A stretch of 64,000 nucleotides of DNA from Patella vulgata (Eukaryota; Mollusca; Gastropoda; Patellidae): contig NC_065886.2 in assembly GCF_932274485.2 (NCBI RefSeq), positions 15,947,501-16,011,500 on the forward strand, in the 5' to 3' direction. Each line of letters begins with the position of its first letter. Position 1 is the first letter of the stretch. A program made the translations under genes and the position numbers. Positions 1 through 15,218 of the stretch are shown here, piece after piece. The notes beneath the pieces are model-generated. The model ran no database searches, was not told where the DNA came from, and saw only the letters and a program-made list of their open reading frames with translations.

Positions 1-130
1 TGTGTTAAACCCTAAATGACCTAGTAACCAATGAACGTTAGGCTCAACTTCTCTTTCGCATTTGAATTCACATAATTATGTTATTGACTTTAGTGGTTAT
101 TTTGTACATCAGTGTGTATTATAGACGTCG

Positions 131-406
131 AGATGGATGGGCGAATGGCTAGCGCGTGCGCATTGTATCATAAGGTCTGCCATTGAGTCAACAGGTGTGG
201 TTTTGATTCCGCGGTTGTATGTGACAAGGAATACGGTCCCCTGTGCAACCTCATGGGTTTTTTCCGGGTCATCCCGTTTCCTCCCACTAATAAAGACCCC
301 TACGCGCCAGCGAATTATTGAAATAAAATTGAACCATATGTCAGTCCCGAAATAACCTTGTTTACGTCGAGTGGACGTAACCCCCCCCCCCCCCTCTCTC
401 TCTCTG
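131..406 (+). repeat. tRNA-derived SINE (SINE-1), left copy
   Basis: The head has an A-box-like stretch (TGGGCGAATGGCTAGCGCG) and a B-box-like stretch (GGTTTTGATTCC) spaced as in RNA polymerase III promoters. A conserved middle follows (GGGTTTTTTCCGGGTC, then GTTTCCTCCCAC), then a tail with a GGACGTAA motif and a (CT)n run. The same layout recurs in every tubulin spacer and in the unique right flank, which marks it as a dispersed family. The middle resembles core domains shared by several metazoan SINE families; I do not assign it to a named one. Confidence 0.75.
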
Positions 407-553
407 TATTTAGACAAAAGTTTGTCTCTTTCCAACCCATACAGAGATGGTTCTATTTTTAGTCGCGGACACAGTCCGTAACGCCGACCATTTTTACTCT
501 CTCTAGACGCCCCCCCCCCCGCCAAATCTACCTAAAACCCAATATCAAGACCT

Positions 554-795
554 GGCCCCGAGTTCACAAAGCATTCTCAGACTTAAGTTAAGAATTTACT
601 CAAAATTGCTTGCCTTATTTTAACTCAAATACATCCCTTTATAAAACTTATGTTGTATTAATGCATTAAATACATCAATAAGAAACTATGTGTAAAGTTT
701 TGTGTTTCTGGATCAAAGATATTTCTCATAATCAGTGATTGAAAGTTGAGTAAATTCTTAACTTAAGTCTGAGAATGCTTTGTGAACTCGGGGCC
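554..795. mobile_element. MITE with 50-bp perfect terminal inverted repeats
   Basis: The left 50 bases (starting GGCCCCGAGTTCACAAAGCA) are the exact reverse complement of the right 50 bases. The element is 242 bp long with an AT-rich core and no coding capacity, as expected of a non-autonomous DNA transposon. It is absent at the matching position of the other tubulin spacers. I could not define a clean target-site duplication: ATATCA occurs on both sides but may be ancestral spacer sequence. The superfamily is not assigned. Confidence 0.85.
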
Positions 796-1848
796 TGATA
801 TCATGAGCAGGTTACCTGTGCTCCGGTGATCCTAAAGCTAAATGTGTCAGCACTGGACATGTATCTAGCTGTTGAACTAAACCCGTCCGTTTCCACATCT
901 GCTTCCCTCTTTTCATTCGGGTTTAACATCTGTGCGCCTCAAAAATAAAATAATCTAGTCGTTTGGTTGGAAAGAACAAAGGTTTAGTGCACGTAAAAGA
1001 TCCCTTCTGTAGGAAGCAATACTGACTGGGTAAACTTTCTCGTCGCAATACATAAAATAAAGACAACTATAACAAAACGAAATGTCCTACTGTTCTTCTT
1101 CAAATGAGCTAATAATGACGCACATACAGTGTGTTATGAGGGCAATTGTGCTCGGACAACGGCGCTATAAACTACTCTTATAATGGATTCAAACGACTTT
1201 GACGTGTCCTTACCATTCCTTCAATCCAGATGAAACTCTTTCAGCCAACACTGGTATAGAATCCTTACGCATTGAGCCACCGCGGACTCAAACCTTGTGC
1301 TCCATATTCAGTCTTAATTATGCAATTTGTTACGGGTGTCGATCACGAGGTAGGGTATTTGTACTCTTGCCTTACACGTGATATCACTAACCATTAATAA
1401 CACAGGGTGGATGTTGATTTGTGCTATTCATTTGATCATATATTGGATAATATATCTATTGATGTACATCTATATCGGTAAGACGTTTATTGGAAAATAT
1501 ATATGATCTATATTATTGATATATAACATGATTGTGTCTGCTATCGATACAGATCTTGGTCCAACACAAGGCACTTGGAGTATTTCATGTCTATCATACT
1601 CCAGCAGCGCTCACAGATATGCCCAACGTTTTGTAGACACCTAGTAGCATTGACTTTGTGTTAGGTTTTAGAATCAGTTTTGTATAGCTTCGCTTCCCTT
1701 CCACTGCAAAAGACGCCAACGCGTAAGCTAATTAATGTGTGAAGTGGATGTTAAACCACGTATGATTGGATTGTCTCTCTGTATACATAAATAAATCTGT
1801 CACACTAGAAGATTATTTTATTATGTTGACGGTTCTTATATAATACAT

Positions 1849-2008
1849 GTGCACGTAAAAGATCCCATGACAGTTTGAATTCCATATAAGAGTAGACCGT
1901 AGTGCAAAATTTCCCTCGTAGCACACTGTATGGCGTATACCTGTCTTCATAAGCCCAGTTCGGGAGCAGAACAGTAGGACGTTAAACCCCATTTCATTTC
2001 ATTTCATT
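1849..2008 (+). repeat. SINE-2 3' part with (CATTT)n tail
   Basis: It starts with GTGCACGTAAAAGATCCC, passes through a GCACACTGTATGGC motif and ends in GGACGTTAAACCCC followed by CATTT repeats. The same order is seen in the fuller copy at 51968-52330. It is 5'-truncated. Confidence 0.65.
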
Positions 2009-2009
2009 T

Positions 2010-2163
2010 GCCTTCCTCCCATCCGAAGGACTGGATGTTGTTCCTTACCAGCCTGTCCACGCTGGAAAATCTCGAGAAGTTTCCTCGGCCAACACCGATA
2101 TCTAAGCTGAGAGATCCCAGTGTGTGGGTCAGTGTCTTACTGATCGAGCCACCGGGGCCCGAA
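2010..2163 (-). repeat. SINE-2 head, reversed
   Basis: This matches the reversed heads at about 48445-48597 and 50950-51123 (shared words around GTTGTTCCTTACCAGCCTG and GATCGAGCCACC). It abuts the plus-strand fragment to its left in opposite orientation, so this is a composite of two insertions or a rearranged one. Confidence 0.55.
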
Positions 2164-2399
2164 ACTCTTTTGTCTCTTATTATAAATAAATAAATCTGTT
2201 ACACTAGAAGATTATCCCATTAGATTAACGGCTCTTATATTATTATACCAATCAGTATTAGTACAGATTATTACACTAACGTTTCTGTGTAGTAACAATG
2301 AGCTCCCTTTGTTTCTCTATTTAAATCACTAATTGATCAAAGTTTGTTTTATATTGGCCAAATTTTACAAATCTGTTATTAAAAAAGACGATTTACATA

Positions 2400-3420
2400 T
2401 CAGGTTAATGTGTGTCTGTGTGTCGCCTACAGGCCACAATTCTTAAGTGATCCTCTTGAAACTTTACATACTTATTCCTTATACCCTAAGGATGATATCT
2501 ATTGTTTTTGGTGCATGCCCGATCCCCAGGGCCAGAGCCACGCCCTTATTGTATTTATTTGTTTGTCGTCTACAGGCCGCATTTCTTAACGTATCATCTT
2601 GAAACTTTGCATACGTATTCTTTGTACTCTAAGAAACATCGCTATCGTTTGGGGTGCATGTCCAACCCCCAGGAGAAGAGCCGCGCCCATTTTCTTTTCG
2701 TGTGTCTGTGTGTCGCCTAGTGGCCACAATTCTTAATCGATCCCTATTGGTTTTTTTCGTGCATGCCCGACCACCAGTGGCAAAGCCACGCCCATTTCTT
2801 GAATTTATTTGTTTGTCATCTGCAGACCGCATTTCTTAACGTATCGCCTTGAAACTTTGCATACGCATTCCTTCTATCCTAAGGAACATCCCTATTGTTT
2901 GTGGTAAATGCCCAACCCCCAGGGACAGAGCCACGCCTATTTTCTTTTTGTGTGTATGTATGTCACTTACAGCCCGCAATGCTTAATCGATCGCCTTGAA
3001 AACTTTTTTACACTTTTTCCTTATACTCTAAGGCTGACATATATTTTTGGGGGTGCACGCCCGACCCCCTGGGACAGAGCCACGCCCAATGTCTGTGTGT
3101 CTTTTGTGTCGCCTACAGGCCGCAATTCTTAACAGATCCTTTTGAAACTTTGCATACCTATTCCTTATACCCCAAGGATGCCCCCTATTGATGTTGTAAA
3201 TTCAATAACAGTTTGGTATTTATTTATATTGTTCCATATCCAACCCCCAGGGACAGAGCCACACTCAATTTTTGTATTTATCGTCTACAGGCTGCAATTC
3301 TGAATGGATCATCTTGGAACATTGCATGTTTATTCCTTATACCGTAAAGACAGTAACTATTTATTTTGGTGCTTGCCCGACCACCTGGGGCAGTGTCACA
3401 CCCACTTTTTTGTTAATAGT
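2400..3420 (+). repeat. Degenerate tandem repeat, period about 130 bp, about 7 copies
   Basis: Each unit carries the same ordered words: CTACAGGCCGCAATTCTTAA, then CCTTGAAACTTTGCATA, then ATTCCTTATACCCTAAGGA, then TGCATGCCCGACCCCCAGG and AGAGCCACGCCC. One unit (about 2700-2795) lacks its middle and another (about 3110-3265) has extra sequence. Unit divergence is substantial, so the repeat is old compared with the tubulin duplications. Short open frames across it are repeat shadows. Confidence 0.8.
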
Positions 3421-3599
3421 TTGTCTGTAAATTTGGCAAAACAAATCCAACGCCTAGACTTCTTTGCCTCTTGTCATATTACAGCCATTTCATATTTCAT
3501 TCTCTTAAACATACATTCTGCAAGAGCTAAATCTGCTTATTGTAGGTCTTTCTTTAGGCCTGAAATGTTATCTAAATTATTAATTAGACATTAATTAAC

Positions 3600-3801
3600 C
3601 TATCCAGACCATAATCAACTCTAGATGGCATCGCTAGCTTCCTTCTCGATTAAACGATTAAGTGGATAATCGAGACTATGCTGTGGACCAATTTGAATGA
3701 AATTTTCAGCAAATTGGCTTTACGTTATCTAGTTTTTAATTATTATAGTGAGAACTGCCAACTCGTTATCGAATCTCCCATAATGTATCTTTAATTTTAA
3801 A
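3600..3801. repeat. Diverged relative of the MITE at 58031-58396
   Basis: The order of the words CATAATCAA, TCTAGA, CGAGACTATGCT and CATAATGTATCTTTA parallels the right-hand 270 bp of the element at 58031-58396. The left terminal repeat is not recognisable here. Similarity was judged by eye. Confidence 0.45.
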
Positions 3802-4106
3802 AAGTACCATATCAATCAAAACTGAAATGTGGGCGTATATTGCAGCGTTAGTGATGCTCTCGTTAAAAATTGAATGGAAATCGCTTTATATGATTAAAAT
3901 TACAAAGAATATAGCCACACGCCCTTTAATTAATTATTAATCTCGTTTGAATTATTGGCAGAAATTTGTCGTTATATTATAACACAGAGTTGGTTTCTCT
4001 ATTAGGTTATAATCCGTTGGCTACAATTAGCACAGATTATATCACCCCTTGTTGACGACAGTTTCTGAAAAGTTTTGTCAATATATATGACTAGGTGATC
4101 GCTGGT

Positions 4107-4286
4107 TCTGTGTTTGTAACTAAGATTAAGGGTGTTTAATGGGTTACTGTAGACAACAATTATTACAGTATATAAACTACGAACTGTGGGGTTCAAGTCA
4201 TCATTTACTTTAACTTGCCTTCTGACAAACATCAGTTATAGCAAGCTGTTATTTTATTTATTTGACGACAAACTTTTATCTTTAAT
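4107..4286 (+). promoter_or_regulatory. Promoter and 5' UTR of tubulin copy 1
   Basis: A TATA box (TATATAAA) lies at 4169-4176, about 110 bp before the ATG, which predicts transcription starting near 4200. The block from the TCTGTGTTTGTAACTAAG motif to the ATG is shared with all other copies although the flanks on both sides differ, which suggests it is the functional core. Confidence 0.7.
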
Positions 4287-5953
<1,667 letters not shown>

Positions 5954-6309
5954 ATAATGTTTGTGATTAAATAAATAATGTTAATTTTATTTGGTTTGAT
6001 GTTTCTTTTATTAGTTTCCTGTACATATAATACAATGATTTAACATCTCACTCGAATTACTAGGTCTTAAGGTCCATGTTCTAGAGAGTTGTTCAACTCG
6101 ATCTACTATCTATGCAATGTAAGTTCGATCCCACCCCTGGACGTAAACATTGTCGCATCGTCGGGTGTCTAATTTTGAATAATCGTATATATAAAGAGAT
6201 AATTTCATTGTGTTAAACCCTAAAGGACCTAGAACCCATTTGAATTCACATAATTATGTTATTGACTTCAGTGGTTATTTTGTACCTCAGTGTGTATTAT
6301 AGACGTCGA

Positions 6310-6592
6310 GATGAATGACCGAATGGTTAGGCCGTGCACATTGTATCATAAGGTCTGTCATTGAGTCAACTGGCCTGGTTTCGATTCCCCAGTTGTATGT
6401 GACAAGGAGCAGGGTCGCCTGTCCAACCTCGTGGGTTTTCTTCGGGTCCCCTGGTTTCCCCCCACTGCTAAAGACCCCTACGAGCAAGCTAATAAGTGTA
6501 ATAAAATTGAACCATATGTTAGTCCTGAAATGACCTAGATTGTGCCGAACGGACGTTAAACCTCATTTCTCTCTCTGTGTGTGTATTATAGA
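6310..6592 (+). repeat. SINE-1 in spacer after copy 1
   Basis: The head ATGACCGAATGGTTAGGCC, the B-box-like GGTTTCGATTCC, the GGGTTTTCTTCGGGTCC middle, the GGACGTTAAACCTC tail and the (CT)n end are all present, so it looks full length. Confidence 0.75.
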
Positions 6593-7331
6593 TAGACAAG
6601 AGTCTTCTCTTCCAAACCATACAGAGATGCCACAATTTTTAGATGCGGACACTGTCCGAAACGCCGACCAATTGTACCCTCTCTCGCCCCCCCCCCCCCG
6701 GCCAAATTAAACGAAAACCCCATAAAAAATTTTTTTTTATCTTTATGACCGTATTTAATACCCCAGAGTTTGTTTTCTTCTAACCCATACATAGATGTTT
6801 CAATTTGTAGTGGCGGACAGAGTACGTAACGCCGACCTGTCATGAGCAGGTTACCTGTGCACTGAGTTTAGAGGGGGTCGTGCAGTTAACCCTGCCCAGG
6901 TGATCCTAAAGCTAAATGTATCAGTGCTGGTCGTGTATCGTATAGTCCTGTTGAGCTAGGCTGGTCCGTTTCCTCACCGGCTTCCCTCTTTTCAGGTTTA
7001 ACACCTGTGCGACCGAAAATAAAATAATCTAGTCGATTGAAAGAATCCGTACACGCACAAAGGTTTAGTTCACGTAAAAGATCCTTCTGTAGAAAGCAGT
7101 CCTGATTGGTTAAACCTTTTCGCCGTAATACATAAAATAAAGACAAATTCTGTAAAAAAAAATGAAATGTCCTACTGTTCTCCTTCGAATGAGATAAAGA
7201 TGACGGGCATACAGTGTGTTATGGGAGCAATTGTGCTCGGACAGCGGCGCTATGACCTACTCTTGTAATGGATTCAAACGACTTTTACGTGTACACCGCG
7301 TCCTAACCGAACACAATTTAATATATGTTGT

Positions 7332-7858
7332 CCTCCTTCATCAACAAACGTTGGGTGGGAGTTAGGGGGCATTTAGCTGCAATTTTTAGCCGAGATAATT
7401 CTTATCTACGGCTGCAATTAGGTTCAGTTGCAAAATTTTCAACACATATAATCATAGTTAGCATGGAAATAAGTGATTATGTTACAAATAGTGAAGAGTG
7501 GAACACAGAAATCTTAATTTCATCATGCCGAATAGTTTTTCTGTATTTTCGAGTGATATCATATCACGTGATTTTGGTACATAGCAGTTGGGTTAAATGA
7601 AATCGCATAATTATGCGGTAAGGTTTCACCTTTATTTCAATGAGAATTGGTTTATTATATGTTAAGCTATGTACAGTACAGTTTGGGGTCGGTGTTATTG
7701 GAAATTAAGGGAGTTATAGGCCAGTAACTTTTTTGTAGTCAAATGACTACAAAACTTGCGCAAAGGAAGGCCTTAGGAAGGTCCACTACTGTGACTGGAG
7801 TAAGACGTAAGACATAAGTAGTAGAACCACTTCTACGGGGGCGTTTAACCACGCCTGA
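7332..7858. repeat. Hairpin-rich 0.53-kb insertion specific to spacer 2
   Basis: This segment is absent from spacer 1 and from the left-edge spacer at the matching point. It contains a near-perfect hairpin (11-bp arms TTTTGTAGTCA, loop AA, at 7731-7754), a 14-bp perfect palindrome (CGCATAATTATGCG at 7604-7617) and a weaker stem around AGCCGAGATAA. I see no clear terminal repeats or coding potential. Copies of the segment lie in all six spacers of this type. It may be a MITE-like insertion that was then spread with the array. Confidence 0.6.
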
Positions 7859-8563
7859 AAATCCAGATGAAACTCTTTCAGCCAACACCAGTATAGAATC
7901 CTTACGCATCGAGCCACCGCGGACCCAAACCCTTTTGCACCGTTTACAGTCATAATTATGCAATTTGTGGCGGACGGGTGTCGATCACGAGGCAGGGTAT
8001 TTGTACTCTTGCCTAACACGTGATATCACTCGCCATTAAAAACACAGTGTGGTTTTGACGTTTGCTATTCATTTTACCATGTATTAGATATTATATTTAT
8101 GTATATCTATATCTATATCGATAAGACGTTTATTGGATAATATCTATGATCTATATTATTGATATATAACATGATTGTGTCTGCTATCGATACAGATCTT
8201 GGTCCAACACAGCGGCACTTGGAGTATTTCATGTTTGTTATATTCCGCTGAATATGCCGATTGTCCAACCTTTTGTAGACACCGATAGTAGCATTGACTT
8301 TGTGTTAGGTTTTAGAATCAGTTTTGTTTATCTTCGCTTTCCTTCCACTGCTAAAGACACCAACAAGAAAGCTAATTAATGTGTGAAGTGATTGTTAAAC
8401 CGCATTCTATTTCTTACGTATGATTGGGTTTTCTCTCTGTATAAATAAATAAATATGTTACACTAGAAGATTATCTCATTATGTTGTCAGTTCTTATATA
8501 ACAATCAGTATATGTATTGTGTAGTTATAATTAGCTCCCTTTGTTTCTCTAGCGACCACAGTT

Positions 8564-8745
8564 TCTGTGTTTGTAACTAAGATTAAGGGTGTTTTATGGG
8601 TCACTATAGACAACAGTTATTACAGTATATAAACTACGAACTGCGGAGTTCAAGTCATCATTTTTTTGACTTGCCTTCTGACAACATCAGTTATAGCAAG
8701 CTGTTATTTATTTCATATCGTTGACGACAAACTTTAATCTTCAAA
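8564..8745 (+). promoter_or_regulatory. Promoter and 5' UTR of tubulin copy 2
   Basis: TATATAAA lies at 8636-8643. This is the A-type leader, in which CATCATTTTTTTGAC replaces the longer CATCATTTACTTTAAC of B-type genes. Confidence 0.7.
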
Positions 8746-10360
<1,615 letters not shown>

Positions 10361-10974
10361 ACAATGTCTGTGATAAAATAAAACATTTTAATAGAAATTG
10401 TATTTGGTTTTTTTGTTTGGTTTTATTAGTTTCCTATTCATTACAATGATTTACATCTCATCCAAATTACTTGGTATTGCGGTCAATATCCTAGCGAATT
10501 GCCCAGCTGGATCTTACATCTATGCAACGTGAGTTCGATCCCATGCCTGTAGGTAAACATTAGCGTGACCTGTCGTGTTTCCATGGGTTTCTCTTATTGT
10601 TGGAAAGCCAAAAGCATACGCGAATGTATATGACAAATTCATTATCCTAATCCCGAAAAGACCTAGTTGTATTTGGTTTGATGTTTCTTTTATTAGTTCC
10701 CAATACATTACAATTACTAGGTCTTAGGATCAATGTTCTAGAGAGTTGTTCGACTCCATCTACTATCTATGCAATGAAAGTTCGATCCCAACCCTATACG
10801 TAAACATTTGTCCCAATTTGAAAGAATCCTCTAGAGATAATGTCAGTGTGTTAAACCCTAAAGGACTTAGTATCTAGTGGACGTTAGACTCCCAATTCTC
10901 TTTCGCATTTGAATTCACATATGTTATTGACTTCAGTGGTTATTTTGTACCCCAGTGTGTATTATAGACGCCCA

Positions 10975-11165
10975 GATGGATGGCCGAATGGTTAGCGCGT
11001 GTGCATTGTATCATAACGTCTGTCATTGGGTCAACTGGCGTGGTTTCGATTCGCCGTTTGTATGTGACAAGGAATAGGGTGGCATGTGCAACCTCGTGGG
11101 TTTTTTGCGGGTCCTCCAGTTTCCGCCCACTAATAAAGACCCCTACGCATTATTGAAAGCATCTC
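10975..11165 (+). repeat. SINE-1 in spacer 1, 3'-truncated
   Basis: The head ATGGCCGAATGGTTAGCGCG and the B-box-like GGTTTCGATTCGCC are kept, but the tail with GGACGTTAAACC is replaced by (CT)n and related simple sequence soon after the CCCCTACGC motif. Confidence 0.7.
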
Positions 11166-12772
11166 TCTCTCTCTCTCTATCTCTCTATATCTCTCAGTCC
11201 CCCCCTCTCTCTGTATTATAGACAAGAGTTTGTCTTCTTCCAACCCATACGCAGATGCTTCAATTGTTAGTCGCCGACCGGTCGTATCGTTTCTTGACGC
11301 CGCCACCCCACCCCACCGCCAACTCATGTCCATATTCAATACCCCAGGTTGTAGTAATGGACAGCAGTTTGTCTTCTTCCAACCCATACAGAGATGGTTC
11401 AATTTTTAGTCGAGGACACAGTCCGTAACGCCAACCGGTTGTACCCATTCTCGTCGCCCCCGCCCCCTACCCGATATCATGACCGGAATGCAAAGACCGA
11501 GCAGAGAACAACCTATTTAGTACTCAACTTATCCAGGTTGTTATGAGCAGGTTACCTTTGCACCGAGGACAGAGGGGGTCTTGCAGTTATCCCTGCCCCA
11601 GTGGCCCTGAGGATTAAAGTAAAAGAATTTAATTGCATCAAATTAGTACTGGTCATGTATTGAACAGTTGAACTAGACTGGTCGGTTTCCACATCGGGTT
11701 CCCTCTTTTCGGGGGTAACATCTGTGTGACCGAAAATAAAAAAATCTAGTCGTTTGGTTGGAAAGAACAAAGAATCCATGCAGGCAGAACGGTTTAGTGC
11801 ACGTAAAAGATCCCTTTTGTAGGAAGCAGTACTGACTGGGTAAACTTTCTCGTCGTAATACATCTTAAGAATTTACAAAAATGCCATAAAATAAAGATAC
11901 CTATAAAAAAATGAAATGTCCTACGGTTCCCCCCGACTGGGCTAACGAAGACGGACATACAGTGTGCTATGAGGGAAATTGTGCTCAGACAGTGGCGCTA
12001 TGACGTACTCTTATATTGAATTCCAGCGACTAATGCTTCTTTTACGTGTACACCACGTCCCATCCGAGTACAATTTAATATATGTTGTCCTTACCAGACC
12101 CGATATAGACCCTTACGTATCGATCTACCGCGGGTCCAGACCCTTTTGCTCCATATTCAGTCATAATTATGCAATTTGTTACGGGTGTCGATCACGAGGC
12201 AGGGTATTTGTACTCTTGCCTAACACGTGATACCACTGGCCATTAAAAACACAGTGTGGTTTCGACGTGTGTTATTCATTTTACCATGTATTAGATATTA
12301 CATCTATATCGATAAGACGTTTATTTGATAATATATATGATCTACTTTATTGATATATAACATGATTGTCTCTGCTATCGATACAGATCTTGGTCTAACA
12401 CAGCAGCACTTGAAGTATTTCATGTCTAGCATACTCCGGCGGCGGTATATGTCGCTCATGGATATGTCCATTGCCCAACCTTTTGTAGACGCCTGGTAAC
12501 ATTGACTTTGGCTTAAATTTTAGAATAAGTTTTGTGTAGGCCCCTATCTTCGCTTCCCTTCTGCTGCTAAGGACACCAACGCGTAAGCGAATTAATGTGT
12601 GAAGTGGATGTTAAACCACATTTCTTTCTATTTCTCACGTATGATTAGGTTTCCTTTCTGAATAAATAAATAAATAAATCTGTTACATTGTGTTGTCAGT
12701 TCTTATATACCAATCAGTATTAGTATTGTGTAGTTATAATTAGCTCCCTTTGTTTCTCTAGCGACCACAGTT

Positions 12773-12956
12773 TCTGTGTTTGTAACTAAGATTAAGGGTG
12801 TTTTATGGGTCACTATAGACAACAATTATTACAGTATATAAACTACGAACTGCGGAGTTCAAGTCATCATTTACTTTAACTTGCCTTCTGACAAACATCA
12901 GATATAGCAAGCTGTTATTTATTTCATATCGTTGACGACAAACTTTAATCTTCAAT
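12773..12956 (+). promoter_or_regulatory. Promoter and 5' UTR of tubulin copy 3
   Basis: TATATAAA lies at 12835-12842, in a B-type leader with the longer CATCATTTACTTTAAC stretch, as in copy 1. Confidence 0.7.
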
Positions 12957-14574
<1,618 letters not shown>

Positions 14575-14930
14575 ATAATGTTTGTGATTAAATAAATAAT
14601 GTTAATTTTATTTGGTTTGATGTTTCTTTTATTAGTTTCCTGTACATATAATACAATGATTTAACATCTCACTCGAATTACTAGGTCTTAAGGTCCATGT
14701 TCTAGAGAGTTGTTCAACTCGATCTACTATCTATGCAATGTAAGTTCGATCCCACCCCTGGACGTAAACATTATCGCATCGTCGGGTGTCTAATTTTGAA
14801 TAATCGTATATATAAAGAGATAATTTCATTGTGTTAAACCCTAAAGGACCTAGAACCCATTTGAATTCACATAATTATGTTATTGACATCAGTGGTTATT
14901 TTGTACCTCAGTGTGTATTATAGACGTCGA

Positions 14931-15218
14931 GATGGATGACCGAATGGTTAGGCCGTGCACATTGTATCATAAGGTTCGTAAGGTCTGTCATTGAGTCAAC
15001 TAGCCTGGTTTCGATTCCCCGGTTGTATGTGACAAGGAGCAGGGTCGCCTGTCCAACCTCGTGGGTTTTCTTCGGGTCCCCTCGTTTCCCCCCACTGCTA
15101 AAGACCCCTACGAGCAAGCTAATTAGTGTAATAAAATTGAACCATATGTTAGTCCTGAAATGACCTAGATTGTGCCGAACGGACGTTAAACCTCATTTCT
15201 CTCTCTGTGTGTATTATA
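14931..15218 (+). repeat. SINE-1 in spacer after copy 3
   Basis: It is full length and carries an extra 9-bp duplication (AAGGTTCGT) after the head, shared with the copies at 23566 and 32192 but not those at 6310, 36662 and 41120. Confidence 0.7.

Larger units (their letters stand above)
1..2321. other. Spacer-type DNA at the left edge of the tubulin array
   Basis: No gene is seen. Most of this stretch aligns by eye with the spacers between the tubulin genes further right: a SINE (131-406), one copy of the poly-C associated motif (about 410-500), SINE-2 tail sequence in reverse (about 980-1180), a SINE-2 head in reverse (about 1210-1310) and the AT-rich block ending in the Cys/Thr-rich run before the promoter. 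It differs in carrying a private MITE (554-795) and a partial duplication: the segment at about 1770-1845 recurs at about 2168-2245, with SINE-2 pieces between. The first bases match the point that lies about 256 bp after the stop codon of copy 1, so another tubulin gene may end just left of the window. Confidence 0.75.
2322..4105. other. 1.8-kb segment found only upstream of tubulin copy 1
   Basis: In copies 2-10 the motif TTTGTTTCTCTAGCGACC runs directly into the promoter block. Here the sequence leaves the shared spacer after about 2320 and rejoins the promoter block at about 4107. The segment holds a degenerate tandem repeat (2400-3420), a dispersed-repeat relative (3600-3801) and about 300 bp of AT-rich sequence in which I see nothing. 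It is either an insertion or original flanking DNA that the other copies lost. Confidence 0.7.
5954..8745. other. Spacer 2 type, after copy 1
   Basis: After the B-type 3' UTR come a fragment with a B-box-like AAGTTCGATCCCACCCC (about 6120), SINE-1 (6310-6592), a motif of about 65 bp present twice (about 6600-6665 and 6765-6840) around a poly-C tract, reversed SINE-2 tail (about 6850-7270), the hairpin-rich insertion (7332-7858), a reversed SINE-2 head (about 7860-7935) and AT-rich sequence with GATATATAACATGATTG. It carries the short haplotype: the 34-bp segment and the GTTTGGTTATAAAG variant of other spacers are missing near 7430 and 7036. No gene is seen. Confidence 0.75.
10361..12956. other. 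Spacer 1 type, after copy 2
   Basis: It is 2596 bp long and holds SINE-derived pieces just after the 3' UTR (10480-10870, with a GAGTTCGATCCC box), a 3'-truncated SINE-1 (10975-11165) ending in (CT)n, the poly-C associated motif twice (about 11225-11285 and 11350-11440), reversed SINE-2 tail sequence (about 11560-12060) and AT-rich sequence before the promoter. It lacks the hairpin-rich insertion of spacer 2. No gene is seen. Confidence 0.75.

Noticed and set aside
1-24. TAAACCCTAAA at the window start as telomeric repeat
   Set aside because: It is a single occurrence within a SINE-like tail found in many spacers, not a tandem array.
2400-3420. Tandem repeat array as a CRISPR array
   Set aside because: Whole units of about 130 bp are repeated with divergence; there are no short identical repeats with unique spacers, and the genome is eukaryotic.
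6315-6533. Plus-strand open frame of about 72-75 codons in each spacer, and tRNA-like boxes as a real tRNA gene
   Set aside because: The sequence is a SINE. The A and B boxes are not followed by an acceptor stem that pairs, so no functional tRNA is supported.
7739-8019. Repeated minus-strand open frames of 74 and 77 codons in every spacer 2
   Set aside because: They are conserved only because the whole spacer is homogenised; they overlap each other in different frames and resemble no known protein.
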